Source: Lysobacter_L cavernae (lineage in GTDB: Bacteria > Pseudomonadota > Gammaproteobacteria > Xanthomonadales > Xanthomonadaceae). From it: DNA of 64,000 nt. Both the position numbers and the translations under genes were made by a program. The stretch spans positions 1 through 64,000 of the forward strand of contig NZ_JBHRXK010000009.1 of assembly GCF_042648505.1 (NCBI RefSeq). Reading direction: 5' to 3'. Under the pieces are notes generated by a model that did not search any database, had not been told where the DNA came from, and saw only the letters and a program-made list of their open reading frames with translations. How positions within the stretch are numbered: the stretch's first letter is position 1; each line of letters opens with the position of its first letter. This document shows, piece after piece, positions 17,583 through 25,952 of the stretch.

Positions 17583-18269
17583 ATGATGTTGCCCCCGGCC
17601 CGATCCCTGCACCCCGTGACCCCACGCTCCGTCACTCCGGCCGCGCCCGTCGATCACGCCCCGGGCCGCAAGGCCTCGATCTCCCGCGACGACCTGATCG
17701 CCGCCGCGCTGCGCCTGATCGGCCCGCACCGCAGCGTGTCGAGCCTGAGCCTGCGCGAGGTGGCGCGCGAGGCCGGAATCGCGCCGAACAGCTTCTACCG
17801 GCAATTCCGCGACGTCGACGAGCTGGCCGTGGCCCTGATCGACCTGGCCGGGCGTTCGCTGCGCGAGATCGTCGGCAAGGCGCGCCACCGCATCGGCCGC
17901 GGCCAGAGCATCGTGCGCGGCTCGGTCGAGGCCTTCATCGAGCAGGTGCGCGCCGACGACCAGCTGCTGCACGTGCTGCTGCGCGAGGGCACGGTCGGCT
18001 CGGACGCGTTCAAGCAGGCGGTGGACCGCGAACTGAACTTCTTCGAGGAAGAACTGCGCGTCGACCTGATCCGCCTGGCGGCCCAGGACGGCGTCACCCT
18101 CTACGAGCCGGCGCTGGCTGCCCGCGCCATCACCCGGTTGGCCTTCGCCATGGGCGCGGCGGCGATGGACCTGCCACCGGAGAAGGATGCGGAACTCATC
18201 GAGCAGCTCACGCAGATGGTGCGGATGATCATCACCGGCACGCGCACCCTGGGCACGAGCCAGCCGTAA
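17583..18269 (+). CDS. desT: TetR family repressor of fatty-acid desaturation (DesT/FabR-like)
   Basis: A 228-residue TetR protein. After a Pro-rich 30-residue leader comes the DNA-binding domain (SISRDDLIAAALRLIG ... SLREVAREAGIAPNSFYRQF), which resembles FabR/DesT. The C-terminal ligand domain includes VGSDAFKQAVDRELNFFEEEL. DesT-type proteins sense the saturated/unsaturated acyl-CoA balance and repress the desaturase operon; that role is inferred from the divergent position over the reductase-desaturase pair and the shared palindrome. A second ATG directly follows the first; either could be used. Confidence 0.88.
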   Translation: MMLPPARSLHPVTPRSVTPAAPVDHAPGRKASISRDDLIAAALRLIGPHRSVSSLSLREVAREAGIAPNSFYRQFRDVDELAVALIDLAGRSLREIVGKARHRIGRGQSIVRGSVEAFIEQVRADDQLLHVLLREGTVGSDAFKQAVDRELNFFEEELRVDLIRLAAQDGVTLYEPALAARAITRLAFAMGAAAMDLPPEKDAELIEQLTQMVRMIITGTRTLGTSQP

Positions 18270-18293
18270 CGCGCGCAGTACCGGCGGCCACGC

Positions 18294-19277
18294 TCAGGTC
18301 GCGTGACCCTCGCTCGCGGTCGGCTCCGGCTTGATCCGCACCGCCCACAGCACCCCGGCGATCAGCAACGCGATGCCGAGCAGCGTCAGCGGCTCCGGCA
18401 TGCGCCCGCGCAGGACGAAGGCGTAGGCAAGCGCAGCCAGCGTTTCGAACACGATCAACTGCCCGGCCAGTGCGGTCGGCAGGCGCTGGCTGGCTTCGTT
18501 CCAGCACAACGTGCCCAGCCACGACGCGAACAGGCCGATTGCGACCATCAGGCCGACAAAGAACCCCGGCCGTGGCCCCAGCGGCATCGGAAAATCACTG
18601 CCGGTCAGCGCCATGCCGCCCCACAGCAGCGCGTAGCCAAGCAGCGCCAGCGGCAGTATCGCCACGCCCTGGGCGGTGGCCCAGGTGCGCGGACTGCGCT
18701 CGGGGTGTGCACGCAACCAGTCGGCGTTGCGCAGCGGGTACCAGGTCCAGCACGCCACCGCGATCACCGCGAGCAGCGCGCCCTGGGCGTAGCGCAGCGG
18801 TTCGGCGTCGGCATCGTTGCGCAGCGCGGTCAGCTCGACCTGGTTGACGCAGCCGATGCCGGCGGCGATCAGCAGCAGCGACGGCAGCAAGCGCAGCCAC
18901 GGCAGGCGACCGTCGCGGCCGATGCTTGCATGATGCGCGCCGCGCAAATTGGCGCTGACCGCGATCACCACCGGCAAGGTGCCAATGATCATTGTCGGCA
19001 CCGGCGCGCCGGCGCGTTGGATGGCACTGGCCAGGCACAGGTAATAGAGCAGGTTGCCGATCACGGCCAGCTTCAGCGCCTCGATCCAGTCGGCGCGAGT
19101 AAGCCGGCGCAAGGCGGCCCGGTCCAACCAGGCCAGCGGCAGCGCGATCAGGCCGAAGGCGAGGTAGCGGCCGACCGACTGCAGCGCCGCCGGGTACTCC
19201 GGCAACAGCAGCGGGCTGACAAACACCAGGCCCCACATCAGCCCGGCCGCCAGTGCGTAGAAGGTTCCGATCCACAT
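18294..19277 (-). CDS. DMT/EamA family transporter
   Basis: A 327-residue inner-membrane protein with about ten hydrophobic helices in two EamA-like halves, the pattern of drug/metabolite transporters. The ATG at 19277 (MWIGTFYALAAGLMWG) puts the first helix at the N-terminus; a 32-residue upstream extension is arginine-rich and unlikely. Substrate unknown. It lies downstream of an AraC-type regulator in the same direction, with a REP element between, and may be its target. Confidence 0.9.
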   Translation of the reverse strand: MWIGTFYALAAGLMWGLVFVSPLLLPEYPAALQSVGRYLAFGLIALPLAWLDRAALRRLTRADWIEALKLAVIGNLLYYLCLASAIQRAGAPVPTMIIGTLPVVIAVSANLRGAHHASIGRDGRLPWLRLLPSLLLIAAGIGCVNQVELTALRNDADAEPLRYAQGALLAVIAVACWTWYPLRNADWLRAHPERSPRTWATAQGVAILPLALLGYALLWGGMALTGSDFPMPLGPRPGFFVGLMVAIGLFASWLGTLCWNEASQRLPTALAGQLIVFETLAALAYAFVLRGRMPEPLTLLGIALLIAGVLWAVRIKPEPTASEGHAT

Positions 19278-19382
19278 GCGGCGATGCTGCACCGGTCGCG
19301 GCGCGCGGTCTTGCACCAGATTGCGGTGGCGCGGTGGTGCAGCGCGGATGCGCTGTGGGAATGCCGGCATCACGACTTCGCC

Positions 19383-19422
19383 AGACCCTCACCCCAACCC
19401 CTCTCCCGGTGGGAGAGGGGCT
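19383..19422. repeat. REP element ('cccctctcccggtgggagagggg')
   Basis: CCCTCTCCC and GGGAGAGGG pair around GGT-type loop sequence, preceded by ACCCTCACCCCAA. It abuts the stop codon of the AraC-type gene. A closely similar copy, ACCCTCTCCCCAA plus CCCTCTTCCGGTGGGAGAGG, lies inside hrpB at 30818-30855. Confidence 0.75.
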
Positions 19423-20249
19423 TATCCGTTGCGCATCTGCTGCCGATAGCGCGCCGGCGTCACCCCGTAGCGGCGCGCGAACGCGCGGGTGAGGTGGGCC
19501 TGGTCGCTCAGGCCGGTGGCCGCGGCCACCTGCGCCGGTGCCTCGCCGGCGGCGAGCCGGCGCTTGGCGTCGAACAGGCGCAGCGCCATCAGCATCTGCT
19601 GCGGGGTGGCGTGGTAGTGGGCGCGGAAACTGCGCAGGAAATGAAACGGGCTGAGCCCGGCCACGGCGGCGAGCTCGTCGAGCGTGAGGCGCTGCGCCAG
19701 GTGCGCGCGCAGGTAGTCGAGCACCGGCGCGAAACGCGGCGCGGCCTCGTCCGCCGCGGGTCGGGCGCGGCGGGCGTGATCGCGCAGCGGCGTGAGCAGG
19801 GACGCCAGCAGGCTGTCGAAGGCCAGCGGTTCGCGCTCGCGCCACAGCGCATCGAGCAGCGCGGTGACGCGCCGCGCACGCGCCGGATCGTGGCGCACGG
19901 CCGCGTCGAACCACCAGCCGCGCTCGCCGCTGACCTCTTCCACCACCGCCGGGTCGAGGTAGGCCATGCGGTAGCGCCAGCCGCCTGCGGTCTCGGCACG
20001 GCCGGTGTGCAGGGCATCGGGGTTCATCAGCACCAGCGAGTCGGGCGGCGCCAGGTGGTCGCTGCCACGGTAACGGAAACGCTCGACGCCGGATTCGATC
20101 GCGCCCAGGCCGTAGGCCTCGTGGGTGTGCGGCTCGAAGGCGTGGCGGACGATGTGGGCGCGGTACAGCTCGACCCCGGCGCGGTGCGACGGCCGACGGA
20201 ACTCGGCGCGGTCCTGCGCATGCTCGAATTGAACGGGAACGCCCTGCAT
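19422..20249 (-). CDS. AraC family transcriptional regulator
   Basis: A 275-residue AraC-type regulator. The N-terminal half is an AraC-like cupin sensing domain (HTHEAYGLGAIESGVERFRYRG, PPDSLVLMNPDALHTG). The C-terminal half holds two helix-turn-helix units: LTLDELAAVAGLSPFHFLRSF and QVAAATGLSDQAHLTRAF, then YGVTPARYR. It precedes a DMT transporter in the same direction, a frequent pairing, so control of export is an inference. A REP element touches its 3' end. Confidence 0.93.
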   Translation of the reverse strand: MQGVPVQFEHAQDRAEFRRPSHRAGVELYRAHIVRHAFEPHTHEAYGLGAIESGVERFRYRGSDHLAPPDSLVLMNPDALHTGRAETAGGWRYRMAYLDPAVVEEVSGERGWWFDAAVRHDPARARRVTALLDALWREREPLAFDSLLASLLTPLRDHARRARPAADEAAPRFAPVLDYLRAHLAQRLTLDELAAVAGLSPFHFLRSFRAHYHATPQQMLMALRLFDAKRRLAAGEAPAQVAAATGLSDQAHLTRAFARRYGVTPARYRQQMRNG

Positions 20250-20319
20250 GCGCGGATTCTGCCATGGCCTCGCCGCATGCCGCGGCGAGGCCCCTGTGTG
20301 ACGCGTCGATGCTTACATG

Positions 20320-20541
20320 TCAGGCGGCGGACGGCCGCGAGCGGTACGTGTCGTGCCACTCGACCGGGTGGGTGGCGACGTCGCTGGATTCGTCGTCGTG
20401 GAGGCCCGCGGTGGACAGGGCAAACGCGCGCCGGGCCTCGGCGCGGCGGCCGAAGCGCGGGCCGAACGCCGGCGTGCGGAACACCAGGTCGTGACCGGCG
20501 TAGCCGGTGTCACGCAGGCACTCGTTCTTGAACAGATGCAT
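20320..20541 (-). CDS. small hypothetical protein (family member 1)
   Basis: A 73-residue protein of unknown function. Start at 20541 follows CGGAG. It shares a pattern with the next small gene: an opening M-[HN]-[LI]-[FY]-x-N, a GY near residue 14, then P-x-[FY]-x-x-x-[FY]-G-x-R about residues 23-32. The C-terminal half ends in HPVEWHDTYRSRPSAA. There is no signal peptide or membrane segment. The similarity to its neighbour makes it more likely to be a real gene. Confidence 0.6.
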   Translation of the reverse strand: MHLFKNECLRDTGYAGHDLVFRTPAFGPRFGRRAEARRAFALSTAGLHDDESSDVATHPVEWHDTYRSRPSAA

Positions 20542-20704
20542 GGCGGAACTCCGTGGGGGAAGGGAGTGGTGATGCCGTGATCGCGCTCGTCCCTGAGCAC
20601 GAGGCACGTTAGATGCGCGCCATGACCGCTGCTTGCCGTCGCGTTTGCAGATTTGTGTCGGCGCGGCGTTCATGCCGCCGCGCGCTTCGCGTCAACGCCG
20701 TCGA

Positions 20705-20914
20705 TCAGGCGCAGCCAGCAACGGTCCCGTCGCAGTCGCGCGGCGCCGCAGCGGGCGTCGCCTTGTCCGACTGGGCATGCCCGAGCGGGGCGAAGAATTT
20801 CTCCGAGGCGACCCGGTTGCCGTAGCCCTGCGAATAGCGCGGCTGCGCTTCGTCGAACAGGTGCGGGTCGGTGATGTAGCCGTGCAGGGACAGCAGATTG
20901 GTGTAGATGTTCAT
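20705..20914 (-). CDS. small hypothetical protein (family member 2)
   Basis: A 69-residue protein starting MNIYTNLLSLHGYITDP and containing PRYSQGYGNRVASEKFF. A good ribosome site (AGGAG) precedes the start. It is related in pattern to the 20320-20541 protein. The gene is divergent from the LysR regulator at 21065, with two palindromes between them, suggesting it is that regulator's target. Function unknown; no membrane segment, and two Cys residues lie near the C-terminus. Confidence 0.7.
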   Translation of the reverse strand: MNIYTNLLSLHGYITDPHLFDEAQPRYSQGYGNRVASEKFFAPLGHAQSDKATPAAAPRDCDGTVAGCA

Positions 20915-20993
20915 GGTGGACTCCTGAGGCGGACTGGCCCGCGTGGCGTGGACAACTTCCTTGAGTGGGATGCAAGATAGACCCGCGCTTTAC

Positions 20994-21040
20994 TGCAAAA
21001 AAGCGATGCTTTTGCAAGCCAATCTTGAATTTAATTCAAG
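20994..21040. promoter_or_regulatory. two palindromes in a divergent LysR promoter region
   Basis: TGCAAAA (20994-21000) is inverted as TTTTGCA (21010-21016), and CTTGAATT (21024-21031) is inverted as AATTCAAG (21033-21040). The A/T-rich stretch lies between the small-protein gene (start 20914) and the LysR gene (start 21065). LysR proteins bind such dyads; binding here is an inference. Confidence 0.55.
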
Positions 21041-21064
21041 TCTCGCGACCTCCGGAAGCCCGCC

Positions 21065-22015
21065 ATGAGCCGTCCGCCGCTGCACTCCCTGCTCGGATTC
21101 GCCGCTGCCGCGCGCAGCGGCAACCTCACCCGCGCCGCCGAGACGATGCACCTGACCGTCAGCGCGCTGAGCCACCAGATCCGCGCCATCGAGGAGCGCC
21201 TGGGCGAGCGCCTGTTCGTGCGCGGCGCGCGCGGCGTCGAACTGACCGACGCCGGCCAGGCGCTGTTCGATCGCATCGCCCCGCACCTGGACGCGATCGA
21301 GCAGGCGTTGCAGCCGCGTCGGCGCCGCGGCGAGGCGCTGACGATCACGTTGATGCCGTCGTTCGCGTCGAGCTGGCTGGTGCCGCGACTGCCGCGCTTC
21401 CTCGCCGCGCACCCGCAACTGGAGCTCAGCCTGCAGTCCAACATCAACGTCGTCGATTTCGCCCGCGAGACCGGCCTCGACGCCGGCATCCGCTACGGCC
21501 CCGGGCATTGGCCGGGACTGGACGCGGTACACCTGTTCGACGACTGGGTGGCACCGATCGCGAGCCCGGCCCTGATCGAAAAGCTGGGCCGGCCGACGCT
21601 GGCCACGCTCGACCGCTTCCCGCTGCTCGGCGCGCCAGGCGGACGCTGGAGCGAGTGGTTCGCGCGCTACGGCGGCACGCCGCCTGCACGCTTCGTCGCG
21701 ATCTTCGACGATTCGGAAAACCTGCACCGCGCCGCGGTCGAGGGCCTGGGGGTCGTGCTCGGGCGCATGACGCTGGCACGGCCGCTGATCGAGGCCGGCC
21801 ACCTGGTCGCGCTGTTCGACGAGCGGCTCAAGGCCGAGTACGCGCATTACCTGGTGTTGCCGCCGCGCTCGCGCGAACACGCCGGCCTGGCCGCATTTCG
21901 CGACTGGCTGCTGGAAGAGGCGGGGCGGTACGAAGCCGGCAAAGCCGCGGCGCGCGAACGCGCCTCGCGCAGGCCGCCGCGCAAACACGCACCCACACCA
22001 CACCGCCGCTCGTGA
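21065..22015 (+). CDS. LysR family transcriptional regulator (GcvA-like)
   Basis: A 316-residue LysR protein. The N-terminal winged helix is clear (LLGFAAAARSGNLTRAAETM, VSALSHQIRAIEERLGERLF). The effector domain has the GcvA-type signature (TITLMPSFASSWLVPRLPRF, then DAGIRYGPGHWPGLDAVHLF). The last 25 residues are a basic Arg/Pro tail unlike the family core. It is divergent from the 69-residue gene and probably regulates it and itself through the palindromes between them. Effector unknown. Confidence 0.92.
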   Translation: MSRPPLHSLLGFAAAARSGNLTRAAETMHLTVSALSHQIRAIEERLGERLFVRGARGVELTDAGQALFDRIAPHLDAIEQALQPRRRRGEALTITLMPSFASSWLVPRLPRFLAAHPQLELSLQSNINVVDFARETGLDAGIRYGPGHWPGLDAVHLFDDWVAPIASPALIEKLGRPTLATLDRFPLLGAPGGRWSEWFARYGGTPPARFVAIFDDSENLHRAAVEGLGVVLGRMTLARPLIEAGHLVALFDERLKAEYAHYLVLPPRSREHAGLAAFRDWLLEEAGRYEAGKAAARERASRRPPRKHAPTPHRRS

Positions 22016-22097
22016 ACCGTCGTCTTCGGTATCGCCCCCGGTGGCCGCCGCCGCCGCATTGGCGTTAGGCTGGCGCACCATCCGTGGAGGCCACCGC

Positions 22098-22973
22098 ATG
22101 AAACGCTTGCTGCTTGTCGCTCTGGTTCCGGCCCTGTTGACCGCGTGCGCCAGCACGCGCACCGCGGAGGCGGTCACCGACACCGCGGCCACCGCGCCTG
22201 CACCGACCGTCACCGGCCCCAGCGAAGTGGGCCTGACCGCCGCCGTCGCCGGCGACTGGCGCGACGCGAAGTTCAGCGCGCGCGACCGCTACCGCCACCC
22301 GCGCGAGACGCTGATGTTCTTCGGCGTCGCCCCGAACCAGACCGTCATCGAGATCACCCCCGGTGCGGGCTGGTACAGCGAGATCCTCGCGCCCTACCTG
22401 AAGGACGACGGCCAGTACGTCGCCGCGGTCTGGGACGACGCCATCACCGGCCAGCCCAAGTACCGCTACGACCTCAACAAGCAGCTGCGCGCCAAGTTCG
22501 CCGGCAACGCCGCGGTGTACGGCGCGCCGCAGGTGCGCGTGTTCGACCCGAAGGCGCCGAGCTTCGGCGCGGCCGGCTCGGCCGACACCGTGCTGACCTT
22601 CCGCAACGTCCATAACTGGGTGTCCGACGGCAGTGCCGAAGCCTATTTCAAGGCGTTCTTCGACGTGCTCAAGCCCGGCGGCACGCTCGGTCTGGCCGAG
22701 CACCGCGCCAAGCCCGGCACCGACCTGGCGAAGATGAAGAAGTCCGGCTACCTGACCGAGGCGCTGGTGATCGAACTCGCCCAGGGCGCCGGCTTCGTGC
22801 TCGACGCCAAGAGCGAGGTCAACGCCAACCCCCAGGACAGCGCCGACCATCCCAACGGCGTGTGGACCCTGCCACCGGTGAACCGCCACGACGCCAAGGA
22901 CGACGCCAAGTACCAGGCCATCGGCGAGAGCGACCGGATGACGTTGCGGTTCCGCAAGCCCGCCCGAGAATGA
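22098..22973 (+). CDS. exported methyltransferase-like lipoprotein
   Basis: A 291-residue protein with a lipoprotein signal (LLLVALVPALLTAC, Cys near residue 17), followed by a class I methyltransferase-like fold: VIEITPGAGWYSEILAPYL as the SAM-type loop, FRNVHNWVSDGSAEAYF, and VLKPGGTLGLAEHRA. Methyltransferase-like folds in the envelope are unusual because SAM is cytoplasmic, so the activity may be lost or altered. The ATG at 22098 follows GGAGG. Repeats occupy the 419-bp gap downstream. Function unknown. Confidence 0.85.
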   Translation: MKRLLLVALVPALLTACASTRTAEAVTDTAATAPAPTVTGPSEVGLTAAVAGDWRDAKFSARDRYRHPRETLMFFGVAPNQTVIEITPGAGWYSEILAPYLKDDGQYVAAVWDDAITGQPKYRYDLNKQLRAKFAGNAAVYGAPQVRVFDPKAPSFGAAGSADTVLTFRNVHNWVSDGSAEAYFKAFFDVLKPGGTLGLAEHRAKPGTDLAKMKKSGYLTEALVIELAQGAGFVLDAKSEVNANPQDSADHPNGVWTLPPVNRHDAKDDAKYQAIGESDRMTLRFRKPARE

Positions 22974-23392
22974 GTGGGTGCGCCCACATCGTCGATGCCG
23001 CGCGCGCAGCCGATAACGGCAAACTACCGCGCCACGCCGCTGCGCTTGGCGCAAACGATAAGGGTTGAGCTTTGAGCTTTTGACAGCCGATCACGTATCC
23101 AGACCCGAAGGGCGGCGTGCATGGATGCACACCGTTTTCCGACCGCGACAGCGGGCGGAAGCTCTTGGGCCGTCGCTGCGAAGCCCAGAAGCAGAGGCAA
23201 CGTCCCTGGACCTGCGATCCCCGGCCATCGGGCATAGCCCGATGGCGCTCAGCGCCGCGCGAACCAGTGGCTCGCAAGCGCGGCCCTTCGCCCCCGCCTA
23301 CGCGGGGATGACGACAAAGGTAGTCCGACCGTACCCGCGATAGGGCGCCCCGGTGCCTCACTGCTCCGCCCTGCCAACACCACCACACCACC
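22974..23392. other. gene-free interval with composite repeat
   Basis: No convincing gene lies in these 419 bases. The part from about 23090 to 23325 looks like a composite repeat and includes the palindrome CCATCGGGCATAGCCCGATGG (23224-23244). It ends in a REP-like CCCGCCTACGCGGGGATGACG (23302-23322) of the same family as 1081-1165. A 92-residue open frame across it is rich in repeat sequence and lacks a plausible ribosome site. Confidence 0.5.
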
Positions 23393-23929
23393 GTGCTGAT
23401 CGCCCTCAACAAACCCTACGGCGTGCTCTGCCAGTTCACCGACCGCAGCACGCCACCACGACGCACCCTGGCCGAGTTCGGCCTGCCGCCGGACGTGTAC
23501 GCCGCCGGTCGCCTCGACCACGACAGCGAAGGCCTGCTGCTGCTCACCGACGACGGTGGCCTAGCGCATCGGCTGACCGACCCGCGCCACAAGCAGACCA
23601 AGACCTACTGGGTGCAGGTCGAAGGCGAACCGGACGACGCCCAGCTGGCCCTGCTGCGCAACGGCGTCGACCTCAACGACGGCCCGACGCGCCCGGCACA
23701 GGCGCGCCGCATCGACACGCCGACCCTGTGGCCGCGCGATCCACCGGTGCGCTTCCGCAAGACCGTGCCCGATGCCTGGCTGGAACTGACCCTCAGCGAA
23801 GGCCGCAACCGCCAGGTGCGGCGCATGACCGCCGCGGTCGGCCTGCCGACGCTGCGGCTGGTGCGCGTGGCGATCGGTGCGCACCGCCTCGACGAGCTCG
23901 CGCCGGGGCAATGGCGGGTGTGCCCCTGA
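23393..23929 (+). CDS. rluE: 23S rRNA pseudouridine synthase RluE-like
   Basis: A 178-residue RsuA-family pseudouridine synthase lacking an S4 domain, as in RluE, which modifies 23S rRNA near position 2457. The catalytic Asp is in GRLDHDSEGLLLLTDDG near residue 42. The family blocks ALNKPYGVLCQF, HKQTKTYWVQVEG and EGRNRQVRRMTAAVGLPTLRLVR are present. The start is GTG at 23393, directly before the conserved LIALNKPYG. Cytoplasmic; monocistronic. Confidence 0.93.
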   Translation: MLIALNKPYGVLCQFTDRSTPPRRTLAEFGLPPDVYAAGRLDHDSEGLLLLTDDGGLAHRLTDPRHKQTKTYWVQVEGEPDDAQLALLRNGVDLNDGPTRPAQARRIDTPTLWPRDPPVRFRKTVPDAWLELTLSEGRNRQVRRMTAAVGLPTLRLVRVAIGAHRLDELAPGQWRVCP

Positions 23930-23982
23930 GTCCGTAATGGCTCCCCACCACGAACCCAGGTTTCGGCACTGCGAGACCGCGC

Positions 23983-24825
23983 CTAGGAACCGCTCGGCGG
24001 TGTGAGCAGCCGCGGCCCGGTGCCAAGCGGGTAAACGCCTCCCGCCACCAGGGTATCGGCACTCGTCGACCGGTCCTCGGCCGGCAACCACGGAATCTCC
24101 TGCCTAGGTCCTGGGATATAGGCATACCACTGGCCGTACTTGGGCTCCGGCTGGTTGGGACGAACGAAATCGACCGGCACGCGCGCAGTCCAGTACGGCG
24201 CATCGACCAGGGATCCCTTCGTCGGTGGGTTGAATCGCCAACGTCGCGCAATCTCCGTGCTCGCCTCCGCCAACAGTGCTCGCCACTTCTCCATGTTGCG
24301 CTTGTTGTCGACGCTGGTCAGGTTGACCTGCTCGGCCACGATCTGCATCGGCTTGCCGTCACGGCCAATCTGCATCACCAGGTAAACCGTTCCACCAACG
24401 CCTTTCCACACCGCCTCGGCGGGATAGGGCGGCCGCGCCAACCTGCCCTTGGCGGTGACGAATTCCTCCGGCCGATCCGTGCCGAAATCCACTCCGCTGA
24501 TGCGGACAGTGAACTCGTCACCGATCTCCTTGGCGACCACGCGCAGGCTCATCGGCGCACGTACTTTCACCGCCCGCCCTTCCACCTGCACCGGCTCGAA
24601 CTTCCAGCCGGCGATGGCCTGATCCACCAGCTTGACCACGCCCGCAGGCAGTTTTTCCTTCTCATCGAGCCGGCTCGCGATTACCGAACCGTCGGCTTCG
24701 ATTTCGACCGAGCCTTTCACCAGCAGGCTGATCTCGACCAGCTTGCTCACTTCATCGTCCGCTATCGCCCATGCGTGAAACGAGCACAACACCAGCGCCA
24801 ACCCCAGCCACCGCCGCCTGTCCAT
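23983..24825 (-). CDS. secreted protein with TonB-like C-terminal domain
   Basis: A 280-residue protein with a signal peptide (WLGLALVLCSFHAWA). An N-terminal segment of unknown fold is followed by a TonB-C-like domain near residues 135-230 (PPYPAEAVWKGVGGTVYLVMQIGRDGKP ... RRWRFNPPT). Unlike a true TonB it has no retained N-terminal membrane anchor and no Pro-rich spacer, so it is probably periplasmic and not an energy transducer. The start at 24825 was chosen because it opens the signal peptide. Function unknown. Confidence 0.8.
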   Translation of the reverse strand: MDRRRWLGLALVLCSFHAWAIADDEVSKLVEISLLVKGSVEIEADGSVIASRLDEKEKLPAGVVKLVDQAIAGWKFEPVQVEGRAVKVRAPMSLRVVAKEIGDEFTVRISGVDFGTDRPEEFVTAKGRLARPPYPAEAVWKGVGGTVYLVMQIGRDGKPMQIVAEQVNLTSVDNKRNMEKWRALLAEASTEIARRWRFNPPTKGSLVDAPYWTARVPVDFVRPNQPEPKYGQWYAYIPGPRQEIPWLPAEDRSTSADTLVAGGVYPLGTGPRLLTPPSGS

Positions 24826-24947
24826 AGAAGCCCCCTTGGTAATCCAAAAAATGCCGTCAGGCACCCCGCTGCTATTGGCACACAGGCAATAACGGTCTGA
24901 CAAGTCCACTCGAGAACCGCCGGCGTCGGCCCCGTGGCCGCCCCCGC

Positions 24948-25952
24948 TCAGGGCGTGGTTTTGTCCGCCGTCGCCTGCACCGGCACCGAGTTCGCCCCCG
25001 GCCGGGTCAGCACCAGCACGCCGGCCAATACCACCGTCGTGCCGATCAGCTGCACCGGCGTGATTGCCTCGCCCAGCAGCCAGGCGCCGAGGAACACCAG
25101 CGACACCGGTCCGATCACCGACAACTGCGCGGCAGTGCCGGCCCCCAGGCGCGCGACCGCGCCCATGGTGAAGGTCACCGGCAGGAAGGTGCAGAAGATC
25201 GCGTTGAGCAACGCCAGCCAATACACCGGCGCCGGCAGCTGCAGCAGGTGCGACAGGTCGCGCAGCAGCAGGTAGTGCAGCAACGTGGCCGCGGTCGACA
25301 CGCACATCGCGTACGCCACCAGCCGCAGCGAGCCGATGCGCTTGAGCAGCTGCCCCGACATCGCCAGGTACAGCGCGTAGCTCAGCGCCGCCAGCAACAC
25401 CAGGCCGCTGCCGAACAGCACGTGCTCGCCCTCCACGCGCAGGTTCTCGACAAACACCAGGGCGACGCCGGCGTAGCTCACCGCCATGGCCAGCCATTCG
25501 CGGCGCGCGACCTTGCGCTTGAAAGCGAACATGCCGATCAGCAGCACGAAGGTCGGGTTGAGGAACAGGATCAGCCGCTCCAGCGAGACCGGCACGTACT
25601 CCAGGCCCCAGAAGTCGAACAGGCTCGACAGGTAGTAACCGAGCACGCCAAGCACCAGGATCAGGCCGAAGTCGCGCCGCGTCATCGGCGTGCGTCCCGG
25701 CCGCCGCGCCTCGTGCACGCCCAGCAGCACGAACAAGGGCAGCGACAGCAGCATGCGCAGCGCCAGCACGTCGAGCGCGTCGATGCCGTAGCGGTACTGG
25801 AACTTGGCCAGGATCGCCTTGGCCGAAAACAACACGGCGCCAACCGCGGCCAGGGTGAAGCCGAGCCGGCGCGCGGCGGGGTCGTTGGGTGTGGTCACGG
25901 CGGTGGGGGCAGAAGAAGTCGGGCGATCATACGGCGGTGTGGCGCCGCTCAT
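24948..25952 (-). CDS. EamA/DMT family transporter
   Basis: A 334-residue membrane protein with about ten hydrophobic helices after a 30-residue soluble leader, in two EamA repeats (LGFTLAAVGAVLFSAKAILAKF and SGLVLLAALSYALYLAMSG begin the halves). Substrate unknown. The start overlaps the stop of the upstream aldo/keto reductase gene by four bases (ATGA), so the two are translationally coupled, which suggests a shared compound or stress response. Confidence 0.92.
   Translation of the reverse strand: MSGATPPYDRPTSSAPTAVTTPNDPAARRLGFTLAAVGAVLFSAKAILAKFQYRYGIDALDVLALRMLLSLPLFVLLGVHEARRPGRTPMTRRDFGLILVLGVLGYYLSSLFDFWGLEYVPVSLERLILFLNPTFVLLIGMFAFKRKVARREWLAMAVSYAGVALVFVENLRVEGEHVLFGSGLVLLAALSYALYLAMSGQLLKRIGSLRLVAYAMCVSTAATLLHYLLLRDLSHLLQLPAPVYWLALLNAIFCTFLPVTFTMGAVARLGAGTAAQLSVIGPVSLVFLGAWLLGEAITPVQLIGTTVVLAGVLVLTRPGANSVPVQATADKTTP

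Noticed and set aside
23068..23343. A 92-residue open frame upstream of rluE
   Set aside because: It is repeat-derived, has no ribosome site, and overlaps a REP copy and a palindrome.
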